DNA of 40,551 bases from Calothrix sp. MO_167.B42 (GCA_030065255.1 JASJCX010000010.1:1-40551); one strand, 5' to 3'; shown: positions 18,184-27,092, counted from the first letter of the stretch. Numbers and translations: made by a program. The notes: generated from the sequence alone by a model not told the origin.

Positions 18184-18333
18184 ATGGCAGCATTCAAACC
18201 TCGGTATAAAATTGACGGTTTAACACCCCGCTTTGAGTTGGGTTTGGATATTGTAATACTTCTATATGTCTTAGGGATCAACTGCCATGAGACTAGAAAT
18301 GCCGTTATAGCCTTAGGAGCAAAGTCAGAATGA
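18184..18333 (+). CDS. Small hypothetical ORF trailing the toxin-antitoxin pair
   Basis: 49 aa starting MAAFKPRYKIDGLTPRFELG, with ATG 18184 three bases after the toxin stop and an AGG just before it. Residues 19-33 are hydrophobic (LGLDIVILLYVLGIN). No family is recognised. It may be a small third operon member, or the N-terminal stump of a longer gene lost to deletion. The next 170 bp are non-coding. Confidence 0.35.
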   Translation: MAAFKPRYKIDGLTPRFELGLDIVILLYVLGINCHETRNAVIALGAKSE

Positions 18334-18506
18334 ATTAGGTTGGACTACAAGTTTCTTAGTTCAGCTCAAAAAGCGACAGAAAAAATCAGGGATGAAACTG
18401 TTGCCTGTTCCCTACCCTCACCCAAAGACTTTTATGCCTAACGGCACGCTCCGCTAACAGCAAGCCCTAATTAAAGAAAGCTGTAGTAGTGAATAAAAAT
18501 CGATTC

Positions 18507-20435
18507 TCAAGAATCCATTTCTGCTAATTCTAACCAACGCTCGGTTGCTGTATCAATTTGATTTTTGAGGGTTTCTACCTGCTCGTAAAGTTGCTGCACT
18601 TGGCTATAATTCCCTGGCAAAGTGTTGGCCATAGTAGCCTCTACTTCTGCTTTTTCTGTTTCCAAATGGGCTATTTTACCTTCCAATTCACTAAATTCTT
18701 TCCTCTCCCAATTAGACATTCTCCGTCGTTTTTTGGTTTCTGGTGTTGAAGATGGGGAATTGTTTTTTTCTATCGGGGCTGTTTTATTTTCTATTTTAGA
18801 AGTTTGCTGTTGTTTGGCTTCCTTAGCTTTTTTATAGTCTAAATAGACGGAATAATTACCAGGATATTGGGTGATATTACCATTTTCTTCAAACACAAAA
18901 ACCTTATCAACTGTGCGGTCTAAAAAATAACGGTCGTGGGAAACTACAATTACACAACCATTAAATTCTTCTAAATATTCTTCCAACACCGCTAATGTTT
19001 GTACATCTAAATCATTAGTCGGCTCGTCTAATATTAAAACGTTGGGGGCACTCATCAATACCCGCAATAAAAATAAACGCCGCTTTTCTCCACCGGAAAG
19101 TTTATGAATGGGTGTATATTGCTGGTTCCCAGAAAATAGGAATCGCTCTAACATTTGGGAAGCGGTAATCTGTGTTCCGTCAGCTATTTTGACGTATGCT
19201 CCCCCTTCTTCTTTAATATATTCAATGGCTCGTTGATTTTCATTCAGGGCTGTTAATAATTCTTCGGAATGTTGGTCAAAGTAGCCGATGTGGATGGTGC
19301 TACCAATATCTACGGTACCTGTATCTGGTTGTAAGCGCCCGGTAATCATGTCCATTAAGGTTGATTTTCCCACACCATTACCGCCAATAATTCCTACCCT
19401 ATCCTCTGGACTAAATTCGTAGGTAAAATCTTGAATTAATGTGTGCCCGCCGTAACTTTTGCTGATACAATTAACTTCAATTACTTTTTTGCCAATGCGA
19501 CGACTAGGTGTGGCAATATCTACTTTTCCCTGAGTTTGTTTAAACTCGGTATTTTGCATTTCATGAATTCGATCAATCCGGGCTTTTTGTTTGGTGCTTC
19601 TAGCTTTTGGTCCCCTTTTCAACCATTCTAATTCCCGGCGTAATACTCCCTGAAATTTTTGCTGACTGCTGGCTACTGATAATTCTGCCAGGGCCTTTTT
19701 TTCCAGATAATAGGAATAGTTACCTGAGTATGTGTAAATGTCTCCTCGGTCAATTTCCACCACTCGATTGGTGACTTTATCTAAAAAATAGCGATCGTGG
19801 GTAATCAGTAATATGGCACCACGATAGCGATTTAAGTAACTTTGCAACCACTCCACGGAATCAGCATCTAAGTGGTTGGTTGGCTCATCCATGAGCAGGA
19901 AATCCGGTTCTGACAGCAATGCGGCGGCTAAAGCAATACGCTTGCGATAACCCCCGGATAAGGTACCAACTTTGACATCAAAGTCAGTGATGCCTAATTT
20001 GGAGAGAATTATTTTGGCATTGGTTTCCAGTTCCCATGCGCCGGTTGCGTCCATTTTCTGCATGACTGAGGACAAGCGGGACATTAATTGTTCGTCATCT
20101 GGATTGGTAGCTAGGTGGTGGGAAATGTCCTCATACTCCCGGACTACAGCCATTTGTTCCCCACTATCAGCAAACACCTGTTCTAAAACCGTGCGATTAC
20201 CATCTAGGTCTGGTTGTTGGGGTAAGTATATAATTCTTGTACCACTAGGGACTAAAATTTGACCACTATCAATTGGTTCTAGTCCCGCAATCATTTTCAA
20301 CAAGGTTGATTTTCCCGAACCGTTGGTGCCAATTAAGCCTACTTTATCAGTAGCATCTAAACTCAAACTGGCATCTTTTAAAATTTCTTTGATGCCAAAG
20401 TCTTTTTTGACTGATTGTAGGGTAATTACACTCAT
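18507..20435 (-). CDS. uup: ABC-F family ATPase, Uup type
   Basis: 642 aa with two ATPase cassettes and no membrane segments. Cassette 1 has GTNGSGKST, LSGGYRKRIALA and LLMDEPTNHLD. An inter-domain linker at about 245-310 contains RRELEWLKRGPKARSTKQKARI. Cassette 2 has GGNGVGKST, LSGGEKRRLFLLR and LILDEPTNDLD. The C-terminal 80 residues are a charged coiled coil (KKRRRMSNWERKEFSELEGKI... to the end), as in Uup. ABC-F proteins act on ribosomes; Uup is also linked to branched-DNA and ribosome-collision handling. It starts at ATG 20435, with TTTTGGAT-type repeats right upstream. Confidence 0.92.
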   Translation of the reverse strand: MSVITLQSVKKDFGIKEILKDASLSLDATDKVGLIGTNGSGKSTLLKMIAGLEPIDSGQILVPSGTRIIYLPQQPDLDGNRTVLEQVFADSGEQMAVVREYEDISHHLATNPDDEQLMSRLSSVMQKMDATGAWELETNAKIILSKLGITDFDVKVGTLSGGYRKRIALAAALLSEPDFLLMDEPTNHLDADSVEWLQSYLNRYRGAILLITHDRYFLDKVTNRVVEIDRGDIYTYSGNYSYYLEKKALAELSVASSQQKFQGVLRRELEWLKRGPKARSTKQKARIDRIHEMQNTEFKQTQGKVDIATPSRRIGKKVIEVNCISKSYGGHTLIQDFTYEFSPEDRVGIIGGNGVGKSTLMDMITGRLQPDTGTVDIGSTIHIGYFDQHSEELLTALNENQRAIEYIKEEGGAYVKIADGTQITASQMLERFLFSGNQQYTPIHKLSGGEKRRLFLLRVLMSAPNVLILDEPTNDLDVQTLAVLEEYLEEFNGCVIVVSHDRYFLDRTVDKVFVFEENGNITQYPGNYSVYLDYKKAKEAKQQQTSKIENKTAPIEKNNSPSSTPETKKRRRMSNWERKEFSELEGKIAHLETEKAEVEATMANTLPGNYSQVQQLYEQVETLKNQIDTATERWLELAEMDS

Positions 20436-20437
20436 GG

Positions 20438-20468
20438 AATTTTGGATTTTGGATTTTGGATTTTAGAT
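20438..20468. repeat. TTTTGGAT-type short tandem repeat
   Basis: Four tandem TTTTGGAT/TTTTAGAT units just upstream of the ABC-F start codon. A similar array follows the deacetylase gene at 38197-38227. Confidence 0.8.
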
Positions 20469-20907
20469 TGATCAAAAGAAGTAGGGGGGAATGCTGTTTT
20501 TCCTTGCTCCCCTACCTCTTGATGTCAAGCAATTTTGGATTTTGAAAAACAGGTCAATCAATTTTGTGAAAATTCCACGGATAAATTCGGGGGCTATCCT
20601 TGAGGGACGCTACACAAACAGACCTTTTTAAATTTTGAATCTTCAATGCCATTTTTTAAAATTTAAAATCTAAAATTCGGTGAGGGTGAGGCTAGTGGAC
20701 AAGGAAGCTCCCCCTTGTCTACATTCCTTCCTTGTCCCCCTTGTCTTGCTCACACTCCATTGCCAAAAGGATTAGACAATGGATAACACGGACTATTTGT
20801 GATCAAAAATCCAAAATTGCATGATTCAATAATGGAACATGGGAGTCTATACTACCAATAAGTTCTTTTGATGCATCCTGGAAAATAAGCACCCTGAAAT
20901 TTGAGTT
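20469..20907. other. 440-bp spacer with repeats
   Basis: It holds an imperfect palindrome GTAGGGGGG...TCCCCTAC (about 20482-20513), scattered TTTTGGATTTT and AAATTTAAAATC units, and a cluster of CCCCCTTGTC repeats at 20710-20746. No gene is seen. Confidence 0.5.
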
Positions 20908-21324
20908 CTAAACAAATAAGTCTAGAGGAAGATGACCATACATTTCATTAATTCCTGCGTGGGAATAGGATTGGCAGGAGACTAAAACTCCACGGTGATG
21001 GCCAGCATAGGAATCGAGATGACAAATGCCATTTTTGCCATTTAGTTTAATGTAAACAGGACCTTCAATTGTGGGTAAATCCCTTGGTGGTTCATATCCC
21101 AAGGCCAAGGAATAGGTTTCCATTGCTAGTAATCCTTCTTCGGCTGTATCAGCACAAATACCCAGAATTTTGTAATCAGCTAAATTGGCTATGGAGAGTA
21201 AGGCGCGACGAATTAATCCTTTTTCTGATGGTTTAATGTTCGGAGCAATGTCTACACAATTAAACTTGTTGAGAATTTTCTTCGCTTCTTGGATGGTTAT
21301 CTGAATCTGATTTTGCCTGGCCAT
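20908..21324 (-). CDS. DUF1824 family protein
   Basis: 138 aa, full length for DUF1824, a cyanobacterial and plastid-lineage family of unknown function. Typical strings are ITIQEAKKILNKFNCVD (N-terminal helix), LADYKILGICADTAEEGL, ALGYEPP, IEGPVYIKLNGKNG, RGVLVSCQS and the C-terminal YGHLPLDLF. It starts at ATG 21324, about 75 bp downstream of the prohibitin gene on the same strand, so they may be co-transcribed. Confidence 0.88.
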   Translation of the reverse strand: MARQNQIQITIQEAKKILNKFNCVDIAPNIKPSEKGLIRRALLSIANLADYKILGICADTAEEGLLAMETYSLALGYEPPRDLPTIEGPVYIKLNGKNGICHLDSYAGHHRGVLVSCQSYSHAGINEMYGHLPLDLFV

Positions 21325-21399
21325 AAATCCCTTAATTGTTGATTAATATTTACTAAAGATTTGACTAGGATATCTACCTGGAATCATATATCATGCAAT

Positions 21400-22239
21400 T
21401 TAATCTTGCATATTGCCCAAATTGAAAATGAAGGGTATGCCGCCTTTATCTCCACCGGTGACAATCACCTTGGGCATTTGAGCGCCACCACTTTTCCAAG
21501 CTTCAATGGCTTCTTTTTGCAGAACTAATTCCCCTCCTTGGTCATTTAATGTCTCCGCTAGTAGTCTTTGAGCTTCTGCCTTACCTTTAGCGCGATTTAT
21601 GACTGCTTGTGCTTCTTGCTCGGCTTCCCTGGCTACATAGACTGCTCTTTGAGCTCTTTGTTCGGCAATTTGTTTATCTTCAACTGCTTTGGCAAATTCT
21701 ACGGAAAAAGCTAAGTCAATTACACTGGTGTCTAACACAAGTACTCCATATTTTTCTAAGCGTTGGTTTAAGGCGTTATCAAAATCCTCCTTCAGTTCAT
21801 CTCTTTTGGTGATAGCCTCTTCTACGGTTCTCCTAGCAGCTGCAATTTTAAAAGCTTCCTGGGTTTGTGGAGCAATAATTTTGGAGACGATATTTGCCAG
21901 AGTTCCTTGTTTCCTTCTAATCTCCACCACTTGTTGTTGATCTATACGAAAGTTGATGGCAAATTTGGCGGATAGTTCCTGTAAATCTTTGGTGGAACTT
22001 TGGGCGGGAATTTCATACTTTTGGACTGTAACATCGTATACGTCTACATTGGAAATAAGTGGTGGTTTAAAATGGATTCCTTCTAGTAAGGCTCCATCTC
22101 TAGCTTTACCTAAGATACTGAGAACTCCAGCTTCACCAGGATTAATAATCACAAAGGAATTGAGGCTAAATACTACGAGTATTGCCACTATGACTCCTAG
22201 GACTGCACTTTGCCAACTACCTAATTGCTGATTTTTCAA
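21400..22239 (-). CDS. Prohibitin family (SPFH/Band 7) membrane protein
   Basis: 279 aa. One N-terminal transmembrane helix (residues 11-33) is followed by an SPFH/PHB domain (about 34-195) with VIINPGEAGVLSILGKA, KPPLISNVDVYDVTVQKYEI and VEEAITKRDELKEDF. A coiled coil then runs AEQRAQRAVYVAREAEQEAQAV to about residue 240. The family forms large membrane rings that scaffold membrane quality control. Cyanobacterial members sit in the plasma or thylakoid membrane. It starts at ATG 22239, divergent from the ABC exporter over 96 bp. Confidence 0.92.
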   Translation of the reverse strand: MKNQQLGSWQSAVLGVIVAILVVFSLNSFVIINPGEAGVLSILGKARDGALLEGIHFKPPLISNVDVYDVTVQKYEIPAQSSTKDLQELSAKFAINFRIDQQQVVEIRRKQGTLANIVSKIIAPQTQEAFKIAAARRTVEEAITKRDELKEDFDNALNQRLEKYGVLVLDTSVIDLAFSVEFAKAVEDKQIAEQRAQRAVYVAREAEQEAQAVINRAKGKAEAQRLLAETLNDQGGELVLQKEAIEAWKSGGAQMPKVIVTGGDKGGIPFIFNLGNMQD

Positions 22240-22335
22240 ATTTTTATCTCCTGGGCGATTATTAAATAATTTTGGCTGGATGATGAAATATTATGACTAG
22301 CAAACGTGGTAGTATCTTCATCACACAAATTATAA

Positions 22336-24150
22336 GTGGTTGTGGCTAAGATATTTACATCTAACCGGGTGTCAAGAAGAAGACGAAAGCTCCATCCTCT
22401 CAAGCGTTTGCTTGAATACGGGCAGCAGTATGGGCAGCAAATGAAACTGGCTACTGCTGGTTCTATTTTAAATAAGCTGTTTGACTTAGCTCCGCCGGCC
22501 TTAATTGGTGTGGCGGTGGATATAGTCGTGAAGCAGCAAGATTCTATCATTGCACGGTTGGGAGTGAAAGATATTTTTTGGCAATTTTTAATCCTTTCTT
22601 TCCTGACGGTGGTTATTTGGGTGCTAGAATCGCTGTTTGAGTATGGTTATAAGAGAATTTGGCGAAATTTAGCCCAAAATATCCAGCATGATTTACGGTT
22701 GGATGCCTATGGCCATTTGCAGGAGTTGGAATTAGCATATTTTGAGGAACGTAGTACGGGTGGTTTGATGTCTATCCTCAGTGATGATATTAACCAGTTG
22801 GAGAGGTTTTTAGATAGTGGTGTCAATGATATTTTGCAGGTTGCTACCACTGTGTTAATTGTTGGTGGTGCGTTCTTTTTTGTGGCTCCTAGTGTGGCGT
22901 GGATGGCGATGTTACCCATTCCGTTTATTTTGTGGGGAACTTTCACCTATCAGGATTTGCTGGCTCCTCGCTATGCTGATGTGCGGGCAAAGGTGGGGCT
23001 GTTAAATGCTCGGCTATCTAATAATTTAAGTGGTATTACTACGATCAAAAGTTTTACAACTGAAGCTTATGAAAGCGAACGTTTAAGGGGAGAAAGTGAG
23101 GCCTATCGTCGCAGTAATAATCAAGCGATTAAGTTGTCGGCAGCATTCATTCCTACTATTAGAATGTTGATTTTAGTAGGTTTTACCGCATTAATGGTAT
23201 TTGGGGGCATGGCAACGGTAGATGGTAAAATTTCCGTGGGTGCCTATAGTGTTTTAGTTTTTTTAATTCAGCGATTGTTGTGGCCCCTAACTAGGTTGGG
23301 TGAAACCTTTGACCAATATCAACGGGCAATGGCTTCTACAAATAGGGTGATGGATTTATTAGATACTCCCGTTGCTATTCATCCTGGAAATATTCCCTTG
23401 GCATTTGATGCTGTGAATGGGGAGTTGAGGTTTGAGAATGTCTCTTTTGCTTATCAGGATAGATTACCAGTGATACAAAATCTATCTTTATCCATTCGGG
23501 CGGGGGAAACCATTGCCATTGTGGGGACTACTGGTTCTGGGAAGAGTACTTTAGTAAAATTGTTGTTGCGGTTTTACGAGTTACATTCGGGCAAAATTAC
23601 CCTGGATGGCATTGATATTCACCAGTTGAATTTACGGGATTTGCGTCAATGTATTGGCTTGGTGAGCCAGGATGTATTTTTATTCCACGGTACGGTGGCT
23701 GAAAATATTGCCTATGGTACCTTTGATGCTACCCATAAGGAAATTATCATGGCGGCAAAGGTAGCGGAGGCCCATGAGTTTATTACGGGGTTACCCGATG
23801 GCTATGATACCGTTGTGGGGGAGAGGGGGCAAAAGTTATCCGGGGGACAACGGCAAAGAATCGCCATCGCTCGGGCTGTATTAAAGAATCCCCCCATTCT
23901 AATTTTGGATGAAGCGACATCGGCGGTGGATAATGAAACTGAAGCTGCTATTCAAAGATCCTTAGAAAGAATTACTGTCAATAGGACTACAATTGCGATC
24001 GCCCATCGTCTTTCTACTATCCGCAATGCTGATTGTATTTATGTGATGGAACAGGGACAATTAGTGGAGTCGGGAACCCATGAGGAACTTTTACAGTTGA
24101 ATGGAATTTATACCAATCTTTGGCGCGTCCAATCGGGATTAATTAAGTAA
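22336..24150 (+). CDS. ABC exporter, fused permease and ATPase
   Basis: 604 aa half-transporter. The type-1 exporter membrane domain (about residues 40-330) has six predicted helices. The ATPase (about 365-600) has GTTGSGKST, the Q-loop segment [19 protein letters not shown], signature [14 protein letters not shown], Walker [10 protein letters not shown] and IAHRLSTI. It probably works as a homodimer exporting a lipid, peptide or drug; the substrate cannot be read from sequence. The start is GTG 22336, with GTG 22342 a near alternative; the first ATG (22441) would remove part of the N-terminal arm. Its stop codon lies at the edge of an AATAAGT array. Confidence 0.9.
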   Translation: MVVAKIFTSNRVSRRRRKLHPLKRLLEYGQQYGQQMKLATAGSILNKLFDLAPPALIGVAVDIVVKQQDSIIARLGVKDIFWQFLILSFLTVVIWVLESLFEYGYKRIWRNLAQNIQHDLRLDAYGHLQELELAYFEERSTGGLMSILSDDINQLERFLDSGVNDILQVATTVLIVGGAFFFVAPSVAWMAMLPIPFILWGTFTYQDLLAPRYADVRAKVGLLNARLSNNLSGITTIKSFTTEAYESERLRGESEAYRRSNNQAIKLSAAFIPTIRMLILVGFTALMVFGGMATVDGKISVGAYSVLVFLIQRLLWPLTRLGETFDQYQRAMASTNRVMDLLDTPVAIHPGNIPLAFDAVNGELRFENVSFAYQDRLPVIQNLSLSIRAGETIAIVGTTGSGKSTLVKLLLRFYELHSGKITLDGIDIHQLNLRDLRQCIGLVSQDVFLFHGTVAENIAYGTFDATHKEIIMAAKVAEAHEFITGLPDGYDTVVGERGQKLSGGQRQRIAIARAVLKNPPILILDEATSAVDNETEAAIQRSLERITVNRTTIAIAHRLSTIRNADCIYVMEQGQLVESGTHEELLQLNGIYTNLWRVQSGLIK

Positions 24151-24176
24151 TAAGTAATAAGTAATAAGTAATAAGT
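24144..24176. repeat. Heptamer STRR, (TAAGTAA)x4-5
   Basis: The array starts inside the last codons of the ABC exporter and supplies its TAA stop (ATT AAG TAA TAA). Confidence 0.85.
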
Positions 24177-24213
24177 TTTATTAAGATGAATCTGCAATGG
24201 GAAAAATATTCCC

Positions 24214-24260
24214 GACTAACAACTGACAACTAACAACTAACAACTGACAACTAACAACTG
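24214..24260. repeat. Heptamer STRR, (AACTAAC/AACTGAC)x6-7
   Basis: Alternating GACTAAC, AACTGAC and AACTAAC units end five bases before the ATG of the CcmS-like gene. They occupy the place of its ribosome-binding region; no Shine-Dalgarno is visible. Confidence 0.85.
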
Positions 24261-24265
24261 AAATC

Positions 24266-24697
24266 ATGCTGGGTATAAACAAACCTAAATTACCAGATAA
24301 TCATTGGTGTAATCAATTAAATAAATTTACCAAACGCAATCAGCAGGAGTTGGCTGCTTTATCATGGGGTTTGTGGTTAGAAAATGGCAACAGTCAGGGT
24401 ACTATTGGCATTGATTTACTACCCCAACCCCATTTTGTTTATTGTCCCCAAGAACATATAGAATCCCTTAACTATCGAGTTGAGAATAAGTTGCAGGAAA
24501 TTTTGGGAATCATCGATCATTACCAACCGGAATTGGAAGTTCTGATGATTGGTATTGGTAAAGAGCAAGTTCAGTTAATTTATTTTCAACCAGAGTTGGC
24601 ACCACCTGATTGTTTTGAAAAATTAGGTAAGGATGTGGATTCTTTATTGGAACTATTGGAAATGGGAATGAGGGAAAAGTTGATAGTTGACAGTTGA
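24266..24697 (+). CDS. Probable beta-carboxysome assembly chaperone CcmS-like protein
   Basis: 143 aa. The sequence NQQELAALSWGLWLENG, IGIDLLPQPHFVYCP, LQEILGIIDHYQPE, VLMIGIGKEQVQLIYFQPE and PPDCFEKL matches a cyanobacteria-specific family. I recall this family as the one recently named CcmS, a chaperone acting on carboxysome shell protein CcmK1. The identification is from memory of the family pattern, so the name is tentative. No ccm genes are nearby. Its last residues (LIVDS and the stop) are encoded by a TTGACAG-type repeat, so the native C-terminus may have been altered. Heptamer repeats flank both ends. Confidence 0.55.
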   Translation: MLGINKPKLPDNHWCNQLNKFTKRNQQELAALSWGLWLENGNSQGTIGIDLLPQPHFVYCPQEHIESLNYRVENKLQEILGIIDHYQPELEVLMIGIGKEQVQLIYFQPELAPPDCFEKLGKDVDSLLELLEMGMREKLIVDS

Positions 24698-24770
24698 CAG
24701 TTTGGAGTTAAGAGTTAAGAGTTATATCAAGTTAGCTTAATTACTTATAATTTCTGCTTGATTTACCCCA

Positions 24771-24997
24771 ACCCTCTCCTTAATGAGGCTACGGTGTACA
24801 CACAAGTCTTATTGGCTTGTGTTTCAATCTATTTAGCCCCCTAAATCCCCTGCCCCCGTGACCCCCAATTCTGGGGGTACCTGGGGGACTTTGAGAATTC
24901 TTGTTCCCCCAAAATTGGGGGTTAGGGGGCGTTTCGGTGAGGGTTTGGCTAAATTTGACTACTTGTGTGTACACATGAGCCTTAATAAGGAGAGGGT
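24771..24997. repeat. Nested palindromic MITE-like element (227 bp)
   Basis: The outer arms are ACCCTCTCCTTAATGAGGCT + GTGTACACACAAGT (24771-24806) and their inverse, ACTTGTGTGTACACATGAGCCTTAATAAGGAGAGGGT (24961-24997), about 36 bp with few mismatches. Inside them GCCCCCTAA...CCCCCAATT and AATTGGGGGTTAGGGGGC form a second palindrome. It encodes no protein, so it would need a transposase in trans. Confidence 0.75.
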
Positions 24998-25016
24998 GCC
25001 GCAGGCGGGTGAGGTT

Positions 25017-25123
25017 TTATATCATGTCCGCTTGAACACTTACGATAAAAGTAACGCTGAGATTTTTAAATATAAAGAATCTGGAGATTTTATATCGTAA
25101 CTAATTACCCGGACATGATATTA
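25017..25123. repeat. Palindromic ATATCATGTCCG element
   Basis: The left arm ATATCATGTCCG...CTTACGAT and the inverted right arm ATCGTAACTAATTACC-CGGACATGATAT enclose about 45 bp. A half-copy of the same unit lies at 720-748, which shows a dispersed repeat family. Confidence 0.65.
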
Positions 25124-25436
25124 TAAGTATTCATCCGCACATGATATTAGGAGTTAAGAGTTTTAATTTCTACTGGAGCGAGAAGCCCTTCCGGGTTGCG
25201 CCACTTGACGGCAGTTGCTTTATGCCGGGGAACCCGTCCACCGCAGTGGCTTACCGTCCACCGCTGCGGGCTTACCGCTACCGCGTCTACACTCCTAACC
25301 TCCTCATCCCCTCAACTCCGAGTAAAATTAGTTACGATAAAAAACTTTTTATTCTCTGTGCGTCTGTGCGTCTGTGCGTGAGCTGTAATGATATCCTGAG
25401 ATGAATGGGCTTATTTAAAGGTATTGTGTAACAGTT

Positions 25437-25868
25437 ATGAATCGGCGTGATTTTTTAAGTTTGGTTGGTGTAGGTTTTATAGCTACTAGTTTACCAGTTG
25501 CGATCGCAGCTTGTTCTCCGGACAATCAAGGTGATTCTTCTGCAACATCTGGAGATGAAGCTTGGAAAAAGGTTGGTTCAACCGCAGATTTGGATAGTAA
25601 GGGTCAATTACTGGCTAAAAATTCACCCGTAGGTATAGTGTTAGTTGTGGGTAAGTCTGAAGATAGTAATCTGACTGCTGTTAACCCTAAATGTACCCAT
25701 GCGGGTTGTACTGTAGGATGGGAAGCTGACAGCAAGAAATTTGTCTGTCCCTGTCATGGTTCTGAGTTTGGGATTGATGGGAAGGTGACTAAGGGTCCAG
25801 CCACCAAACCCATACCTAGTTACTTGGCTAAAGTGGAAGGGGATGCAGTGTTAGTTAAAAAGGGCTAA
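25437..25868 (+). CDS. Small Rieske [2Fe-2S] protein with Tat/lipoprotein signal (PetC3-like)
   Basis: 143 aa. The N-terminus MNRRDFLSLVGVGFIATSLP is a twin-arginine (RRDF) signal, and IAAC (Cys26) forms a possible lipobox. The Rieske domain has both cluster motifs, CTHAGC (Cys, His) and CPCHGSEF (Cys, His), with the two outer cysteines for the disulfide. It is shorter than the main cytochrome b6f Rieske (about 180 aa) and lacks its long membrane helix, like the small PetC3-type proteins of cyanobacteria. It likely carries electrons on the periplasmic side of the plasma membrane. Its stop overlaps the stop of the convergent methyltransferase by 4 bp (shared CTAA). Confidence 0.88.
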   Translation: MNRRDFLSLVGVGFIATSLPVAIAACSPDNQGDSSATSGDEAWKKVGSTADLDSKGQLLAKNSPVGIVLVVGKSEDSNLTAVNPKCTHAGCTVGWEADSKKFVCPCHGSEFGIDGKVTKGPATKPIPSYLAKVEGDAVLVKKG

Positions 25869-27043
25869 ACACACATAAATTCGGCATTTAAGCCCATATC
25901 TGCCACCATTTGCTGGATTTCTTGCTCGTAAACAGGATTCATGATTAAGATTAATTCTGGCTGATAATCCCGTAGGAATTCTGGTGCAACAATCCTCTGG
26001 CCTGTTCCAGCGACATACATTCCTTGTTTGCGGGGATTGAGGTCTACAATAAAGTCAATATGATTTTTATTTTTCAATAGGTTTAAGAAGGTTACACCTT
26101 TAGAGCCTGCGCCCCAAACTACGGTGCGTTGGTCTTTTTTATTGATATATTCTAGTTTACTCTGCCAAGTTTCTACTTTGGTGGTGAATCTCTGTGCAAA
26201 AGTTTTAATATCCTCAGTCAGTTGTTGTAAATCAGCAATTTGTTGTTGGCTCATTTCCTTGGTGCTTTCCCCTGGAACGGCTTCTATGCAGAGAAACTGA
26301 CTGCGAAATTCATCATAAGTTCTTTCTACGCGGAATCCAGTGGATGCGAAGGCGTAGGATAAGGATACAGGGGCAAAATAGCAGCAGTGTTCGTAGATAA
26401 TGTCCCAGATAGCCATGTTTTGGAATGTATCTAAGCCGTTGGGAACTTCAAAAAAGATGGCTGTGTGGCTACGATTCCCAATTACTTGGCGGAGATTTTC
26501 TAATAGTATGGTTGGTTGGGGAATATGTTCTAATGTATGGCGACAGCAAATAAAATCACTGGCATAATCGGCATATTTGTCGGAGTAATAATCTTGAATA
26601 AATGTAATTTTGTCTTGAACTTTTTCATGTTCTGGTAGGGGAACATAGGTGGGGTCAAATCCTATACCCTGGTTATTACCTAATTCACATAGTAAAACTA
26701 AAAATTCCCCTTTACCACAACCAATTTCAATAATATGTTTATGATGTAAGTCATAATTTTCGATTAATCTTTGAGCTAAAGATTGGGAATAATTCTGAAA
26801 TTTGGGGGAGAAATCTAAGGAGTTCTCATAGGCTTGTGTATAATCTAAAAGTGATGGATCAAAGGCGGCGTTACCAATAAATCCACAACTGGGACAGAAA
26901 GCTAGTTTAATATCTCCCTTTTGGCAATTTTGTGCGGCTTTTTGTTCTGGCCATAATACGTTGCAAAATACGGGCACTTCTAACATTTCAAAAAAAGTTT
27001 CAAAATGGTTGGAGCCACATACGGGACAAGTATGTTGAGACAT
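25865..27043 (-). CDS. Sugar C-methyltransferase-type protein 1 (zinc-binding N-terminus, SAM domain, Methyltransf_14-like C-terminus)
   Basis: 392 aa. The N-terminal zinc site has CPVCG and CPSCG. A SAM-binding Rossmann domain starts at IIEIGCGKGEFL (about residue 105) with DFICCRHTLEHI. Next is the active-site segment IIYEHCCYF, with a Glu-His pair like that of TylC3/TcaB9-type sugar C-methyltransferases, and a C-terminal second Rossmann-like domain (VVWGAGSKG near 300). The family adds a methyl group to a carbon of a keto-sugar nucleotide. It is closely related to the next gene, clearly an old tandem duplication, and is the last gene of the leftward CDP-sugar cluster. The substrate is inferred from context. 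Confidence 0.88.
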   Translation of the reverse strand: MSQHTCPVCGSNHFETFFEMLEVPVFCNVLWPEQKAAQNCQKGDIKLAFCPSCGFIGNAAFDPSLLDYTQAYENSLDFSPKFQNYSQSLAQRLIENYDLHHKHIIEIGCGKGEFLVLLCELGNNQGIGFDPTYVPLPEHEKVQDKITFIQDYYSDKYADYASDFICCRHTLEHIPQPTILLENLRQVIGNRSHTAIFFEVPNGLDTFQNMAIWDIIYEHCCYFAPVSLSYAFASTGFRVERTYDEFRSQFLCIEAVPGESTKEMSQQQIADLQQLTEDIKTFAQRFTTKVETWQSKLEYINKKDQRTVVWGAGSKGVTFLNLLKNKNHIDFIVDLNPRKQGMYVAGTGQRIVAPEFLRDYQPELILIMNPVYEQEIQQMVADMGLNAEFMCV

Positions 27044-27092
27044 GAATTTTAAATTAGAATAATATACAAAAATTTTACCTTTAGTGGTGTGC

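Larger units (their letters stand above)
24698..25436. other. 740-bp spacer built of nested repeats
   Basis: No gene is seen. In order: TTGACAG and GAGTTAA heptamers (24686-24730), a nested palindromic MITE-like element (24771-24997), a palindromic ATATCATGTCCG element (25017-25123) with an extra half-site near 25134-25148, and a GC-rich repeat block with CTTCCGGGTTGCGCC and short palindromes (25180-25300). Open frames here are repeat-derived. Confidence 0.7.

Noticed and set aside
24144-24260. Possible CRISPR array (repeated units)
   Set aside because: Units are 7 bp head-to-tail without spacers: STRR repeats, not CRISPR. No cas genes in the window.
24789-25404. Short frames between the CcmS-like and Rieske genes
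   Set aside because: All lie in nested palindromes and interspersed repeats.
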